Of a DNA stretch of 46,040 nt, positions 26,029-35,938 are shown in pieces. How positions within the stretch are numbered: the stretch's first letter is position 1; each line of letters opens with the position of its first letter. The stretch covers positions 1 through 46,040 of the forward strand of contig JAEYNR010000054.1 of the NCBI GenBank assembly GCA_023412475.1, given 5' to 3'. The stretch comes from Fibrobacterota bacterium. Its GTDB lineage: Bacteria; Fibrobacterota; Chitinivibrionia; Chitinivibrionales; Chitinispirillaceae. A program made the translations under genes and the position numbers. A model generated the notes under the pieces. It searched no databases, was not told the DNA's origin, and saw only the letters and a program-made list of their open reading frames with translations.

Positions 26029-27573
26029 TCAGTAATGTTTTTGTTTGTTGATAAGTTCTTCCCTGAGATTCCAGAGATTGTCGCTAAGAGATACATGATA
26101 ACGGTGCGGATTAATGATCCGTTTTACACCGGGTTCCAGATGTTCCAGATCTGCATCTCTGCTACGACGCAGCTCTTCAATAGAATTAAAAGAATGACAG
26201 ATTTTTCCACCTTTGATTACATCTACCAGAAGCGGTTCTATTGAGGAGATATCACCTTTGTTTATCGTTCGGCTTACATCTGAGTCAAACGGATGACGCA
26301 GGACAATCTCCTGCATTTCAGAAGGGTTTTCATTGTCAAAGGTTACAAAATCTGCATTTGCAAGTTTTCTGGTATCATAAATACGCCAAAGTTGTTTGTT
26401 CCCGGGGATTGTTGCTTTTTGCGCGGAGTCCGAGATCTTTAATGCAGGAGACCAGACACCACCATTTTTCACTGCAGTTAATTTATAGACTCCATCCAGT
26501 GCACTGCTTCCCTGAGAAGTAATCAGATTGGTTCCTACTCCATAAATGAGCCTGTTTATCAATTTTTGAGGATTGACCTGATACCTGGGTGCCTCGTCAT
26601 AGATTTGCCGCACAATTTGAAGCAGAACCATTTCATCGATATTATTCGACAATACGATTGTGGTATATTCAAAGCCAGCTTTGTCAAGCATTAAAGATGC
26701 CTGGATTGCCAGATATGCCAGATCTCCCGAATCAAGCCTTATACCCACCGGTCGATGCCCATCACGGCGCAGCATTTCAAACACTCTGATTGCATTGGGT
26801 ACGCCGCTTTCCAGTGTGTTGATAGTGTCAACCAGAAAAAGACAGTCATCGGGGTATGCTCTGGCGTATGCTTTAAAGGCCTCCAGCTCTCCTTCTCCAG
26901 ATGCCAGAAAAACCTGAACCATACTATGAGCATGAGTCCCTTTTGGCGGGAAACCTAATTCAAATGATATACCGGTGTTGGAGGAGAAATCCGCACCCCC
27001 GATCAGCGCAGCACGAGTCCCTGCATTGGCACCGGTGTGATGTGCCCTTCGCAAACCGAACTCAATAAGTGGACGACCCTGGCCGGCTTCTTTTATTCGC
27101 GATGCTTTAGTGGCTATGAGTGTCTGATAGTTGAGATTGTTTAGAAGAGCCGATTCCAGAAGCTGAGTTGCAAGCAGTTCACCCTGAATAATCAGTAATG
27201 GCTCAACAGTATGTACAACCCGGCCTTCCGGAATGGCCCGAAGATCTATTTTATCAAAGATAGAGAGGTCTTTGAGGTAGTCAAGAAAATTATGTTTAAA
27301 AATCGGTTGACCGGTACTGCTTTTTTGCTTGGCTAAAAACTGAATTGAGTCGGGCGTAAATGACACATCCTTCATCCAGCTTAATAACCATTGAAGACCG
27401 GCATTGATGCAATACCCCGCCTGGTGCCCCCCATAATCAGGGTAGTTACGGAAAAAGTAGTCAAACTGAACCTTTTTGTTGTGGATACCATTTTGAAAGT
27501 AAAGCTGGGCCATAGTAAGCTGGTAAAAATCGATAAATAGAATGCCTTCAATAATATCTTTTGTACTTTTCAT
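26029..27573 (-). CDS. pncB: nicotinate phosphoribosyltransferase
   Basis: Converts nicotinate and PRPP (with ATP) to nicotinate mononucleotide in NAD salvage. The 514 residues carry the type II phosphoribosyltransferase barrel motifs: DFYQLTMAQLYF near the start, EFGLRRAHHTGANAG in the middle, RLDSGDLAYLA, and GVGTNLITSQG near residue 350. The start at 27573 is ATG; the frame extends four codons further to a TTG. No strong ribosome site is visible; it lies 18 bases after the Lon-like stop, so translation may be coupled. Placing NAD salvage next to proteases and chaperones suggests repair after stress. Confidence 0.93.
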   Translation of the reverse strand: MKSTKDIIEGILFIDFYQLTMAQLYFQNGIHNKKVQFDYFFRNYPDYGGHQAGYCINAGLQWLLSWMKDVSFTPDSIQFLAKQKSSTGQPIFKHNFLDYLKDLSIFDKIDLRAIPEGRVVHTVEPLLIIQGELLATQLLESALLNNLNYQTLIATKASRIKEAGQGRPLIEFGLRRAHHTGANAGTRAALIGGADFSSNTGISFELGFPPKGTHAHSMVQVFLASGEGELEAFKAYARAYPDDCLFLVDTINTLESGVPNAIRVFEMLRRDGHRPVGIRLDSGDLAYLAIQASLMLDKAGFEYTTIVLSNNIDEMVLLQIVRQIYDEAPRYQVNPQKLINRLIYGVGTNLITSQGSSALDGVYKLTAVKNGGVWSPALKISDSAQKATIPGNKQLWRIYDTRKLANADFVTFDNENPSEMQEIVLRHPFDSDVSRTINKGDISSIEPLLVDVIKGGKICHSFNSIEELRRSRDADLEHLEPGVKRIINPHRYHVSLSDNLWNLREELINKQKHY

Positions 27574-27591
27574 GGTTTCAAACAAGTGAAA

Positions 27592-30087
27592 TCAAGATTT
27601 CCCTTCATCTCCAGGAAAGCGGGGGCGCGGATCCCTTGTCCCTTCAGGATATGGGCGGTATTCGGGATACTCCCGTTCGATTGCAATTCCCCGGTGATGC
27701 TTTACCAGCTCCAACATCTCCAAAAGGCGCTGGTTAACTCTCCAGTGAAAAGAGTTCTCCTCATCTATGGAGCCTGCCATCACACCGCTCATTAGTTCCA
27801 GTGCTTCATTCACACTCTTTACAGCAAAGATTTGAAACCTGCGGTCGTGAATCGCATCGATCACCTCTTTACGAAGAACAAGGTTACGGACATTGGATGC
27901 CGGAATACAGACACCCTGGTTTCCATCGAACCCCATCAGCTTACAGGTATCATAGAATCCTTCCACTTTCTGTGTGACTCCCCCTACAGCCTGAACCTCT
28001 CCCAATTGATTAACAGAACCGGTTATAGCGATGTCCTGACGAAGCGCTATGCCGGAAAATGCACTTAGAAGACTAAGCAGCTCTGCCAATGTGGCGCTAT
28101 CACCCTCAATAGGACCATAGCTTTGCTCCATGGTTATACTGGCAGAGAGCGACAGCGGATGTTTCTGAGCGTATATACGGCGTAAATACCCCTCCAGAAT
28201 AAGCATCGCTTTGTCGTAATTGCTGCCACTGAGACGACTCTCTCTTTCTATATTTATGATTCCTGCAGCTCCGGTGCCAACGCTAGCAGTAATCCGTGAT
28301 GGTCTTCCAAAGGCATAATCTCCCAGTTGCACGATACTAAGTCCGTTTATCTGCCCGACAGCCGAGCCACTGATCGAAATAATGAGGGTAGCATTGGCGA
28401 TGTATTCCCGCATCTGTTCGGCAATAAGGTTTGAGCGGTATATTTTTTCTTCAAGAGCGGTTCTTACATGTTCAACCTGCACTACAGAAGCGCCGTTTTT
28501 TTGTGCCCAGTATGAAGATTCTCTGGCTACATCGGCAAGCCTGCTGAACTGGGATGTGATTTTCTCCTTGTCTCCGGTAAACCTGGCAGCAGTCTTGATC
28601 AACTCAGCTACGGCATGGGGAGAGAACGGTTTTACATTGTCGGTTTTACTGAGTTTTTGAACGAATCTGGCCATCACCATCTCCATGTTTTCTTTGGCGT
28701 CAAGTTCTGGAGAAAAGTCTGCTTTAACTTTAAAAAATTCCCGAAAGTCCTCATCGTAAATCTGTAACAGATGATAGAGCAGAGGATTCCCCACTGCCAG
28801 AAGCTTGACCTTGAGTGGAATAGGTTCCGGACGAAGCGAGGAGGTTGCAAAGACACCGAAAGGATCGTACATGTGATACTCCAGCTCACCACTTCTTAAT
28901 GTCCGCTTCAGCTCTTTCCACACCAGAGGTTCCGTCAAGGCTTCCATGAGATTAAATACCAGATATCCCCCGTTAGCTCTGAGAAGACTGCCGGCTTTAA
29001 TGTTACGGAAATTGGTAAAGAGGCGGCCGGCACGGTCAAAGGTTCCGAAAATGGTTCCGAAAAGACTCTTGTAGTTGGGAGATTCTTCAGTAATTATAGG
29101 TGCTCCCTGCGATTCGCTGTTATCTACTATTAAATTTATTGAATATTCTTGGATAAATTCCTCGGCAGATGCCCCCCCTGCTGCTCCTCCCAGCATGGCA
29201 GCTAATGAGGATTGCTGAGTCCCGTCGGGTTCCCTGAAATTGTTGAGATTGTTTATCATGTGCTCTTTAACTTTTGAAAACCATGATCTGAGCTTTTCGT
29301 TTTCGTAGCGTGATGAAATCTCATTAATTGCCGGTTCGATTAGTCTGGCTGCGAAGTTGCGTTCAATTTGGCGGACTTCATCCCGGAGCTTGTTGCCGAT
29401 TTCACGCTGCTGGTTAATGATGGAACTTACAACCTGACCCAGTTCGGACTGATTTTTACTAATCTCCTCTTTTTCTGAATCGGAAAGAGAGTCAAACTCT
29501 TCGGCGCTCATTGGGCGTTCCCCTTTTTTGGGAATCATCAGTAAGCGGCCATCAGACATCTCCTGAATGATAAGATTTCTCTCTGATGCAAGCTGTTCCA
29601 TTCTGGAAAAAGCGGTTTTACTCTGGCTTTCGTATTCCATATTAAGGCGCTGCTTTTCCTTGCTGAAATCCTCCTGGCGAAATGCCCTGGGCACTTCATC
29701 TCTCAGACGACTCAAAAGCTCTTCCATCTCTTTTTTAAGCTTTTTACCCTGTCCAGGCTCCAGAGAAATGGAAAGAGGACGGTCTTCCTGCCCAAAGTTA
29801 TTTACGTAAATCCAATCGACAGGGGTAGGCTCGTTGCTTGCTATTTCCGAGACCATTTTCTGAATCAGCGCTTTCTTGCCCATTCCACTGGTGCCCGAAA
29901 TGTAAATGTTGTATCCGGTATCCCTTATTCCCAATCCAAGCTCCAGAGCCTTTACCGCTCTGGGTTGGCCAATAATTTCTTCCAAAGCATTCAGCTCTGC
30001 AGTAGAGCTGAACTCCAGTCTACTAAAATCTATGGCAGGTTCTGCTTGTTCTGCGGTTAATCTCAGACGCTGCTCAAGTTCTTGCAT
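27592..30087 (-). CDS. Lon-family ATP-dependent protease (LonB/YcbZ-like)
   Basis: 831 residues. An N-terminal AAA part with Walker A GTSGMGKK near residues 66-73 is interrupted by a long helical insertion (about 110-300), as in the AAA_32/LonB-type family represented by Escherichia coli YcbZ. The C-terminal protease domain has the Ser-Lys dyad: Ser664 in EGDSATL and Lys707 in TQKVEGF, 43 residues apart as in classic Lon. The ATG at 30087 has GTGGAGG six bases upstream; a GTG four codons earlier is weaker. It probably removes damaged proteins and lies beside Hsp20. There is no N-terminal LON substrate domain. Confidence 0.9.
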   Translation of the reverse strand: MQELEQRLRLTAEQAEPAIDFSRLEFSSTAELNALEEIIGQPRAVKALELGLGIRDTGYNIYISGTSGMGKKALIQKMVSEIASNEPTPVDWIYVNNFGQEDRPLSISLEPGQGKKLKKEMEELLSRLRDEVPRAFRQEDFSKEKQRLNMEYESQSKTAFSRMEQLASERNLIIQEMSDGRLLMIPKKGERPMSAEEFDSLSDSEKEEISKNQSELGQVVSSIINQQREIGNKLRDEVRQIERNFAARLIEPAINEISSRYENEKLRSWFSKVKEHMINNLNNFREPDGTQQSSLAAMLGGAAGGASAEEFIQEYSINLIVDNSESQGAPIITEESPNYKSLFGTIFGTFDRAGRLFTNFRNIKAGSLLRANGGYLVFNLMEALTEPLVWKELKRTLRSGELEYHMYDPFGVFATSSLRPEPIPLKVKLLAVGNPLLYHLLQIYDEDFREFFKVKADFSPELDAKENMEMVMARFVQKLSKTDNVKPFSPHAVAELIKTAARFTGDKEKITSQFSRLADVARESSYWAQKNGASVVQVEHVRTALEEKIYRSNLIAEQMREYIANATLIISISGSAVGQINGLSIVQLGDYAFGRPSRITASVGTGAAGIINIERESRLSGSNYDKAMLILEGYLRRIYAQKHPLSLSASITMEQSYGPIEGDSATLAELLSLLSAFSGIALRQDIAITGSVNQLGEVQAVGGVTQKVEGFYDTCKLMGFDGNQGVCIPASNVRNLVLRKEVIDAIHDRRFQIFAVKSVNEALELMSGVMAGSIDEENSFHWRVNQRLLEMLELVKHHRGIAIEREYPEYRPYPEGTRDPRPRFPGDEGKS

Positions 30088-30144
30088 GATAGCCTCCACT
30101 ATGAATGAGGAGTGGGAGTGACGAGTGATGAGTTTTTCACTTAT

Positions 30145-30540
30145 TTATTTTTTTTTAGGGAGTAAAATTTCGTATACACCGTTTTTAAACTGTGCCTGAG
30201 CTTTGCTGACATCACAGGGAGAGGGTAGGCGGATGGTGCGGCAGAAACGGCCCCTTGCTCTCTCTGTCATCAGTTGTTTGCCTCTGGAAATGGAAACCAT
30301 GTTTTCTCTGGTGCCGCAAATAGTCACACTCCATGGTTCTGCTTCAAATTTGATCTGCGAAGGATCCATTCCCGGAAGATCAGCCATAACCAGAAAAGCA
30401 TCTTCGGTTTCCAGGAAATCTATAGCTGGAACCCAGGGCTTTGTACGGGCCCAGCGGGTGTAAATAAGTTCTGAAAAAGCCTCCTCAATCTCCCGATGCA
30501 TAGATTCAACCCGGCGAATCGCCTTGCCTGCTTCAGCCAT
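30145..30540 (-). CDS. small heat-shock protein (Hsp20/alpha-crystallin)
   Basis: 131 residues with an alpha-crystallin domain at about 40-131: PAIDFLETEDAFLVMADLPGM, then IKFEAEPWSVTICGTR, and a closing segment GVYEILLPKKK. The typical A-x-x-x-N-G-V-L motif reads AQFKNGVYEI. The C-terminal tail is very short and lacks an IxI motif. The start at 30540 has AGGAGGGG four bases upstream and avoids overlap with the previous gene; an upstream in-frame codon does not. It is a holdase chaperone and lies in the stress block with the Lon-like protease and CbpA-like J protein. Confidence 0.92.
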   Translation of the reverse strand: MAEAGKAIRRVESMHREIEEAFSELIYTRWARTKPWVPAIDFLETEDAFLVMADLPGMDPSQIKFEAEPWSVTICGTRENMVSISRGKQLMTERARGRFCRTIRLPSPCDVSKAQAQFKNGVYEILLPKKK

Positions 30541-30554
30541 TTTTCCCCTCCTTT

Positions 30555-31322
30555 CTATTTCCACTCGCCTCTGAAAAGAGGCTCTACCGGATAGATTTCT
30601 CTTTCAAGCTTAAGATCACCGAATATATCTGCAGTCCTGGGAGTGTCAGCCATCGGATGGAGCCTGGGTTTGAGTGTTTTAATGTCAAAGTCCGATTCTT
30701 TAAAGATGGCCAGCCTGGAATTTTCATAATTAAGAAGGGTTGGTAGATTGTCATAGAGGATACGCTGATCTTTCATCTGAACTTTCAAATCTTCCGGAAA
30801 ATGTGGGCGGGGACTCTCAAACAAAGATTCTGATTCCAGATACGGATTGTAGACACCGATCGTAAAAACCCCGTCGGAGCCAATATGCAATGACTCTTTA
30901 ACTTTTCCATCAACCCGCGGAAGCTCAATTGCATAGACCAGATATGCGCGGTTGTCCTGAGAGAGAATCGTGTATACTCCTTCTCCACAGGGGCGGGCAG
31001 CAGCCTGTTTTACCTGTGGAACCCCCATCACCATCTGGTGTTTTTCCTGCAGTTCATTCAGTATGACAACCTGTTTATCATCTACTTTTTTTATAACGCC
31101 ATTAATCATGTTGAAGCGGTCATCAGCGCCGGGCAGCGAGGGGGCATCAAGATAAATCAGACGATAGTATTTGGATGTAAAAGGGTGTAGTACCAGACTT
31201 ATATGTTCAACATCTTCCACATTATGAGCTTCGATTGATTTGGGATGATAAAAGAAATAGATATGTCCATCCTCATCTCCCAGAAAGTACTGCCTGATGG
31301 CATCCCGATCGCCGACTCGCAT
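30555..31322 (-). CDS. conserved-looking protein of unknown function in the stress block
   Basis: 255 residues, not recognised. It has no signal peptide or membrane segment and is rich in beta-type segments (HIYFFYHPKSIEAHNV, YYRLIYLDAP, GVFTIGVYNPYL), with a proline-rich C-terminus (FGDLKLEREIYPVEP). AAGGAG lies six bases before the ATG, and it ends 14 bases before the Hsp20 start, so the two are probably cotranscribed. It is the first gene of the run Hsp20, Lon-like protease, pncB, BON, barrel protein. It may be a stress-linked regulator or sensor. That is inference from position only. Confidence 0.75.
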   Translation of the reverse strand: MRVGDRDAIRQYFLGDEDGHIYFFYHPKSIEAHNVEDVEHISLVLHPFTSKYYRLIYLDAPSLPGADDRFNMINGVIKKVDDKQVVILNELQEKHQMVMGVPQVKQAAARPCGEGVYTILSQDNRAYLVYAIELPRVDGKVKESLHIGSDGVFTIGVYNPYLESESLFESPRPHFPEDLKVQMKDQRILYDNLPTLLNYENSRLAIFKESDFDIKTLKPRLHPMADTPRTADIFGDLKLEREIYPVEPLFRGEWK

Positions 31323-31613
31323 GAATTACTCCTTGTCAAACAAATCCCAAAAAAACAAATCCGAAATTCGAAACCCGATATTCGAAACAGGAAGTAGGAA
31401 AAAGAAAAACAGAAATCAGAAATCAGAAATTGGAAGCCTCAGATCTCATGTTTTGATTTCGTGTTTTGAACTTTATCTCTCCCCGTTGCTTCTGCTTATG
31501 CTGAAAGCAAAAACAAATCCACCTGTAAAATTCCACGGCAATTCAATTGCTATTTCATGTTGCTCAAAGCAGGGTAATGGCGCAAAACTCATTTCGCTGC
31601 AAAAGGGAAAAAA

Positions 31614-32525
31614 ATGGAGTTTAAAGATTATTACAAGGTTCTTGGGGTAAGTCGTGATGCCACCCAGGACCAGATTAAAAAAGCTTTCCGCAAACTGGCT
31701 GTTAAGTATCATCCTGATAAAAATCCTGGAAACAAAGAAGCTGAAGTCAGGTTTAAAGAGATAACTGAGGCACAAGAGGTGTTGGGTGATCCTGAGAAAA
31801 GAAGGCGGTATGATCAGTTAGGTAAAAACTGGAATGACTCTGAAGGAGAGGCCTACGATGACTGGTTTTCTCGAAATGCTAATATCTTCAGGGGCGAAGA
31901 TTCTTACAGTTTTACCACTGATGCAGAAGAGATCTTCACCCGAATGGGAGGGTTCTCCGATTTTTTCGAGAGCCTTTTTGGTGACCCTTTTGCCACCAGA
32001 AAAAAAGCCAATCCCAGAAAAGGAAACGATTACAGGGCAGAGTTGAGTATCACGGCACAGCAGGCCCGTAATGGAACCGAGCAAGTCATTACTGCCGGGT
32101 CTAGCAGAATAAAAATACGCATTCCGCCTCGCATCGGTGATGGTCAGGTTCTGCGTGTTCCAAATAAAGGGTCACCTGGAATTCTGGGAGGAGCTCCGGG
32201 CGATCTTTACCTGACTGTACGTGTCCGTAACCAAAGGCCCTTTCAACAACAGGAGAATGACCTTTTAATCGACCTGCACATAGATATTTATACTGCAATT
32301 TTAGGTGGCACCCAAGAGATTAAGACTCCCGAAGGCAAAAAGATCCGGTTGAAAGTTCCGCAAAACACCGACACTGGTACCATTTTACGGCTTCCGGGGA
32401 TGGGTTTTAGTACGGCTTACGGTCAAAAAGGCGATCTGCTTATAAGAGTTCAGGTTCATATTCCTGAGAATATCAGCTCTGAACAGTCCGCTCTTTTCAA
32501 AAAACTGGCATCTATGCAGAAATAA
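31614..32525 (+). CDS. cbpA: CbpA-type DnaJ co-chaperone
   Basis: 303 residues. The J domain at residues 4-70 has HPD at 33-35 (KYHPDKNPGN). There is no zinc-binding CxxCxGxG block; a Gly/Phe-poor linker with acidic and aromatic residues leads straight to the two C-terminal substrate domains (LRVPNKGSPGILGG, later GTILRLPGMGF). This is the DnaJ-like CbpA layout rather than DnaJ. It stimulates an Hsp70 (DnaK), which is not in the window. It is divergent from the Hsp20/Lon stress operon, suggesting shared heat-shock control, although no CIRCE or sigma-32 box was recognised. Confidence 0.9.
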   Translation: MEFKDYYKVLGVSRDATQDQIKKAFRKLAVKYHPDKNPGNKEAEVRFKEITEAQEVLGDPEKRRRYDQLGKNWNDSEGEAYDDWFSRNANIFRGEDSYSFTTDAEEIFTRMGGFSDFFESLFGDPFATRKKANPRKGNDYRAELSITAQQARNGTEQVITAGSSRIKIRIPPRIGDGQVLRVPNKGSPGILGGAPGDLYLTVRVRNQRPFQQQENDLLIDLHIDIYTAILGGTQEIKTPEGKKIRLKVPQNTDTGTILRLPGMGFSTAYGQKGDLLIRVQVHIPENISSEQSALFKKLASMQK

Positions 32526-33029
32526 AAGAAGATATGAAGAAATATGTCTATATTAATTATAAAAATGTAACTAGCTCAGCTCTCTAATCGGAGTAGTAGC
32601 CAAAAATAAATTGAAACTAATTAAAAATGTAATAAAGCATTGGATTGGAATTATTCTTTAAAAATAATGTGTTCCTTCTGAGAGAGCCTCTTAGTTGAAT
32701 CCATCTATGTGTGTAATAACAAAATCTTTCTGAAAGGTAAATGTTGTTACCTCGGTTTTGTGACTGGTAAATGTGGTAAGGAATCTAATTCGGTCAACAA
32801 AAAAATCTGATAAGAGAGTTTTGAAACTGAATGATTACTTGATATGAAAACATGGAAACCAGATTGCTTTTTCGTAAAGAAAGGGCAAATAGGCATACAA
32901 TTTCGGCACTTTATTTTAAACACATTGTGGAGGCATTAATAACTAAATTGAAAATGACTCCGGAAAAACTTACCGGAGAAAAGAGGCTCTCTATTCGTGC
33001 AACCTGAAGATCTCCAGAAGGAGGTATTT
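32526..33029. other. intergenic region ahead of the cytochrome locus
   Basis: No gene is seen. Positions 32958-32978 form a small hairpin CTCCGG/CCGGAG that would lie in the leader of the HzsA-like gene, overlapping a 17-codon frame without a ribosome site. A promoter should lie here, but no clear box pair was found. Confidence 0.4.
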
Positions 33030-35816
33030 ATGAGTTCTATTAACAAGTCTGTTACTGTAAGATCACAGGTAACAGGGTCAACTATGTGGCCAGAACTATT
33101 AGTAATTATGTTGTTGCCGTGCATGTTGTCTGCTGATTCAATCGATAAAACTAAACCAGCCAGTATACCTACAGAAATTGTTGCAGCCTGGAAAGACCAG
33201 GATGGTGTATCCGGATCAAGCTATACCACTGCGATTAACAATATCGTAGAAGCGCTTAAAGATATGGACAAAGATGAATATGCAGAACTTGTTGAGGCAG
33301 AACTTGCCAAAGGATCAAATGAAAGCACCTATCTCACAGCATGTCATTATCGCAGGGTGGCTTTCCTGGAAGATTATGAAGATGATATAAAAAGGCTGGT
33401 TTATGCAAAACATCATAATTTGGGCGGAATGATCGTTGGTGTTCAGGAGGGTTTCAGAGCAGGATTCAACATGTGTGAAAAATGGAAAGCGGGTGCAGGG
33501 CTGTATTATCTGGATTTTATCGATTATTATCCCAAACCACAAACCCTAATAGAGGATAAAAGTGGAGTTATCCGAGATCCATGCGTCTCACTGGATGGCA
33601 AAAAGATCGCTTTTGCATGGTATAAAAAAGCCTCCAACACTGGCTCCAATGCCAGTGGGTATAAAATTTTTGAACTGGATATAGAAAAACATCTGGCCAA
33701 TTCTTCAACTGAACCAAAGCAGATCACATTTGCCGATGACGGACTGGTGGTTTCTGATTACGAACCATGTTATACCCAGTTTGGGGAGATTATGTTTAAC
33801 TCCTCACGCTGCTTTCAGTTAATTGACTGCTTTTCCAATATGGTTTCTACAATTTTTGTAGTTGACACTTCAGGCAAATATCTTCGCCGGATATGTTACG
33901 ACCAGGTTCATACTTTTTATCCCCAGTTGAGATCAGACGGGAAGATAATGTATACCAGGTGGGAATATAATGACCGAAATCTTATGCAATCCATGGGTTT
34001 ATTTACAATGAGACCTGATGGAACCGAGCAGACCGAACTCTATGGTAATCAGACTCTGTGGCCGGTAACCTGTATCCATGGCCGTGAAATTCCCTACACC
34101 CAGGGAGCTAAGACGATGTTTATTGCCAGTGGTCATCATGCACCCTACTATGGTGAACCGCTCATAGTGGATATCAAAAAAGGCAGAAACGGAATCACAC
34201 CTCTAAGTGGGATAGCTGGTACTTCAATTTCTAAAGATGGTGGCTCTATTACTAAAGCCCCCACTACCCGTAGTCCTTCAGATAGTGGCGGTGTTGAGTT
34301 TAAATATGCTCACCCCTTACCTTTGGATGAAGAGCGATTTCTTATCTCCTATACCCCTAAAGAGAGAGATATCATGAAACTCTACGCCATGGATCTTAAG
34401 GGGCACAAAGAGCTGATAGCTTGGGCAGATCAATCGGTAAGCCAGCCATTTCTTGTAAAACCAAGAAACATACCTGCTCCTGGAACAAAAATAGATTATT
34501 CAAAGAAGACAGGCATTTTCAGAATAGAAGATGTATATGTGGCTGGTGGAGTAACCCTTAAGGGGGTTGCGAAGGGTTCAATAAAGAAGATTCGGGTGTG
34601 TAAGATCGAATACCGGCATTCTTCTGCTGATGTTAACCCTTTGGCAATGTGGAACGATGAACAGGATTTCGGGCATCAGGGTGAATACGGTATGGTGTTC
34701 ACGCCGATTTCGGTTTACACTGGTTCCTGGCAGGCAAAAAGGATTATTGGTGAAGCACCAGTGTACGAGGATGGCTCAGCCGCTTTTGAAGTGCCTGCGC
34801 TACAGCCGCTTTATTTCCAATTAATCGATGCTGAAGGTAAAATGATACAGACAATGCGGAGCTGGTCTACTTTAATGCCCAATGAAACATTTAACTGCAT
34901 AGGATGTCATGAGGATAAAAACACTGCTATCTCCGATCCCGACAAGAGACCAATGGCAGAAGTAAAGCCGCTTGATTCATTTTATGACATTTCAGGCAAG
35001 CTATTCAGATACCCGGAAATAATCCAGCCCATTCTTGACAAAAGATGCGTGAAGTGTCACAGTCCTGGAAAGCTTGATCTTACAGGCACTCTTGAAGAGA
35101 AGACCGATGCCGAACATGCAGGTGCCAGGAAGAAGTTTTCCAGATCTTACAACAATCTTACCCAGGGTGGCAGTAGCCTTTTTGGTTCGGGTAACGGAAA
35201 ATATATAAACTGGTTGCCCATTTTCTCTCCAAATGATGCCATACCTCCTAAAAGGTATGGTTCACTAGTGAGCAAGCTTACCAAAGAGATCATCCCGGCT
35301 CATAAGAGTAAAGATGGGTTTGAGTTAACCCAGGAAGAGTTGCACAAAATCTATGCCTGGATCGATCTGTGTGTGCCTCATTGGGGCCTTTATAATGAAG
35401 GGTATACAAGTTCCGCCGATTCTCTATACTATGACAAAGCTGTAAAGCAGCGTATAAGACATGAGGCTATCGAGGCTAAAAATATAGAAAAATTCATAGC
35501 GGAAAAAGCTGGAAACCCGGCAGGGCCTGTTGCTGTACGTCCTCAGGACAACTCTTTGGTGTCGGCCAGTGTGGCAAAAGTGCCTTTACGTTTCTTGGCA
35601 GGTCAACGGAAACTAATGTTTGTACCCTTATCTGCAGGTGAACTGAAAATAAACGATCTTCGGGGACGGCAGCTTGCAAATGTCCATATTGATAAGAGTA
35701 ATGTGGGTACATCAATGGCTGTTACCATACCGGTTTCTATAAGCAAAGGTGTTTATATTGCGCGGTTTCTGGATGGCAAGAAGGTGAAAAGTTGTAAATT
35801 CTCAGTGATACATTAG
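33030..35816 (+). CDS. secreted di-haem protein like hydrazine synthase alpha subunit
   Basis: 928 residues. An N-terminal signal peptide region precedes Ala-Asp near residue 38. The middle part (about 200-420) has the repeat words of the HzsA-type propeller: VSDYEPCYTQFGEIMFNSSR, YTRWEYNDRN, RPDGTEQTELYGN. Two c-type haem motifs follow, CIGCH at 623-627 and CVKCH at 673-677. A sorting-type beta-domain (NDLRGRQLANVHI, GVYIARFLDGK) ends the protein, so surface attachment or secretion is likely. In anammox HzsA the histidine of the first motif binds zinc and a tyrosine four residues on binds the haem iron (from memory); here that residue is Asn631. Start chosen by AAGGAGG five bases before ATG. 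The exact reaction is unknown. Confidence 0.75.
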   Translation: MSSINKSVTVRSQVTGSTMWPELLVIMLLPCMLSADSIDKTKPASIPTEIVAAWKDQDGVSGSSYTTAINNIVEALKDMDKDEYAELVEAELAKGSNESTYLTACHYRRVAFLEDYEDDIKRLVYAKHHNLGGMIVGVQEGFRAGFNMCEKWKAGAGLYYLDFIDYYPKPQTLIEDKSGVIRDPCVSLDGKKIAFAWYKKASNTGSNASGYKIFELDIEKHLANSSTEPKQITFADDGLVVSDYEPCYTQFGEIMFNSSRCFQLIDCFSNMVSTIFVVDTSGKYLRRICYDQVHTFYPQLRSDGKIMYTRWEYNDRNLMQSMGLFTMRPDGTEQTELYGNQTLWPVTCIHGREIPYTQGAKTMFIASGHHAPYYGEPLIVDIKKGRNGITPLSGIAGTSISKDGGSITKAPTTRSPSDSGGVEFKYAHPLPLDEERFLISYTPKERDIMKLYAMDLKGHKELIAWADQSVSQPFLVKPRNIPAPGTKIDYSKKTGIFRIEDVYVAGGVTLKGVAKGSIKKIRVCKIEYRHSSADVNPLAMWNDEQDFGHQGEYGMVFTPISVYTGSWQAKRIIGEAPVYEDGSAAFEVPALQPLYFQLIDAEGKMIQTMRSWSTLMPNETFNCIGCHEDKNTAISDPDKRPMAEVKPLDSFYDISGKLFRYPEIIQPILDKRCVKCHSPGKLDLTGTLEEKTDAEHAGARKKFSRSYNNLTQGGSSLFGSGNGKYINWLPIFSPNDAIPPKRYGSLVSKLTKEIIPAHKSKDGFELTQEELHKIYAWIDLCVPHWGLYNEGYTSSADSLYYDKAVKQRIRHEAIEAKNIEKFIAEKAGNPAGPVAVRPQDNSLVSASVAKVPLRFLAGQRKLMFVPLSAGELKINDLRGRQLANVHIDKSNVGTSMAVTIPVSISKGVYIARFLDGKKVKSCKFSVIH

Positions 35817-35861
35817 GTTTTTGATTGCCAGTTTTAAACACTATTCAGTTGTTTTTGCCAG

Positions 35862-35890
35862 CCACTTCGGTTATTTATAACCCGAGGTGG
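35862..35890 (+). terminator. strong hairpin after the HzsA-like gene
   Basis: CCACTTCGGTTAT (35862-35874) pairs with ATAACCCGAGGTGG (35877-35890) with one bulged base, followed by TTTGGCTTTATTATTT. It has intrinsic-terminator form with a weak T-tract, and may attenuate transcription between the HzsA-like gene and the RidA-like gene. Confidence 0.5.
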
Positions 35891-35938
35891 TTTGGCTTTA
35901 TTATTTGGCAATTGTTAATATTTTAACGGGGGTGAGCA

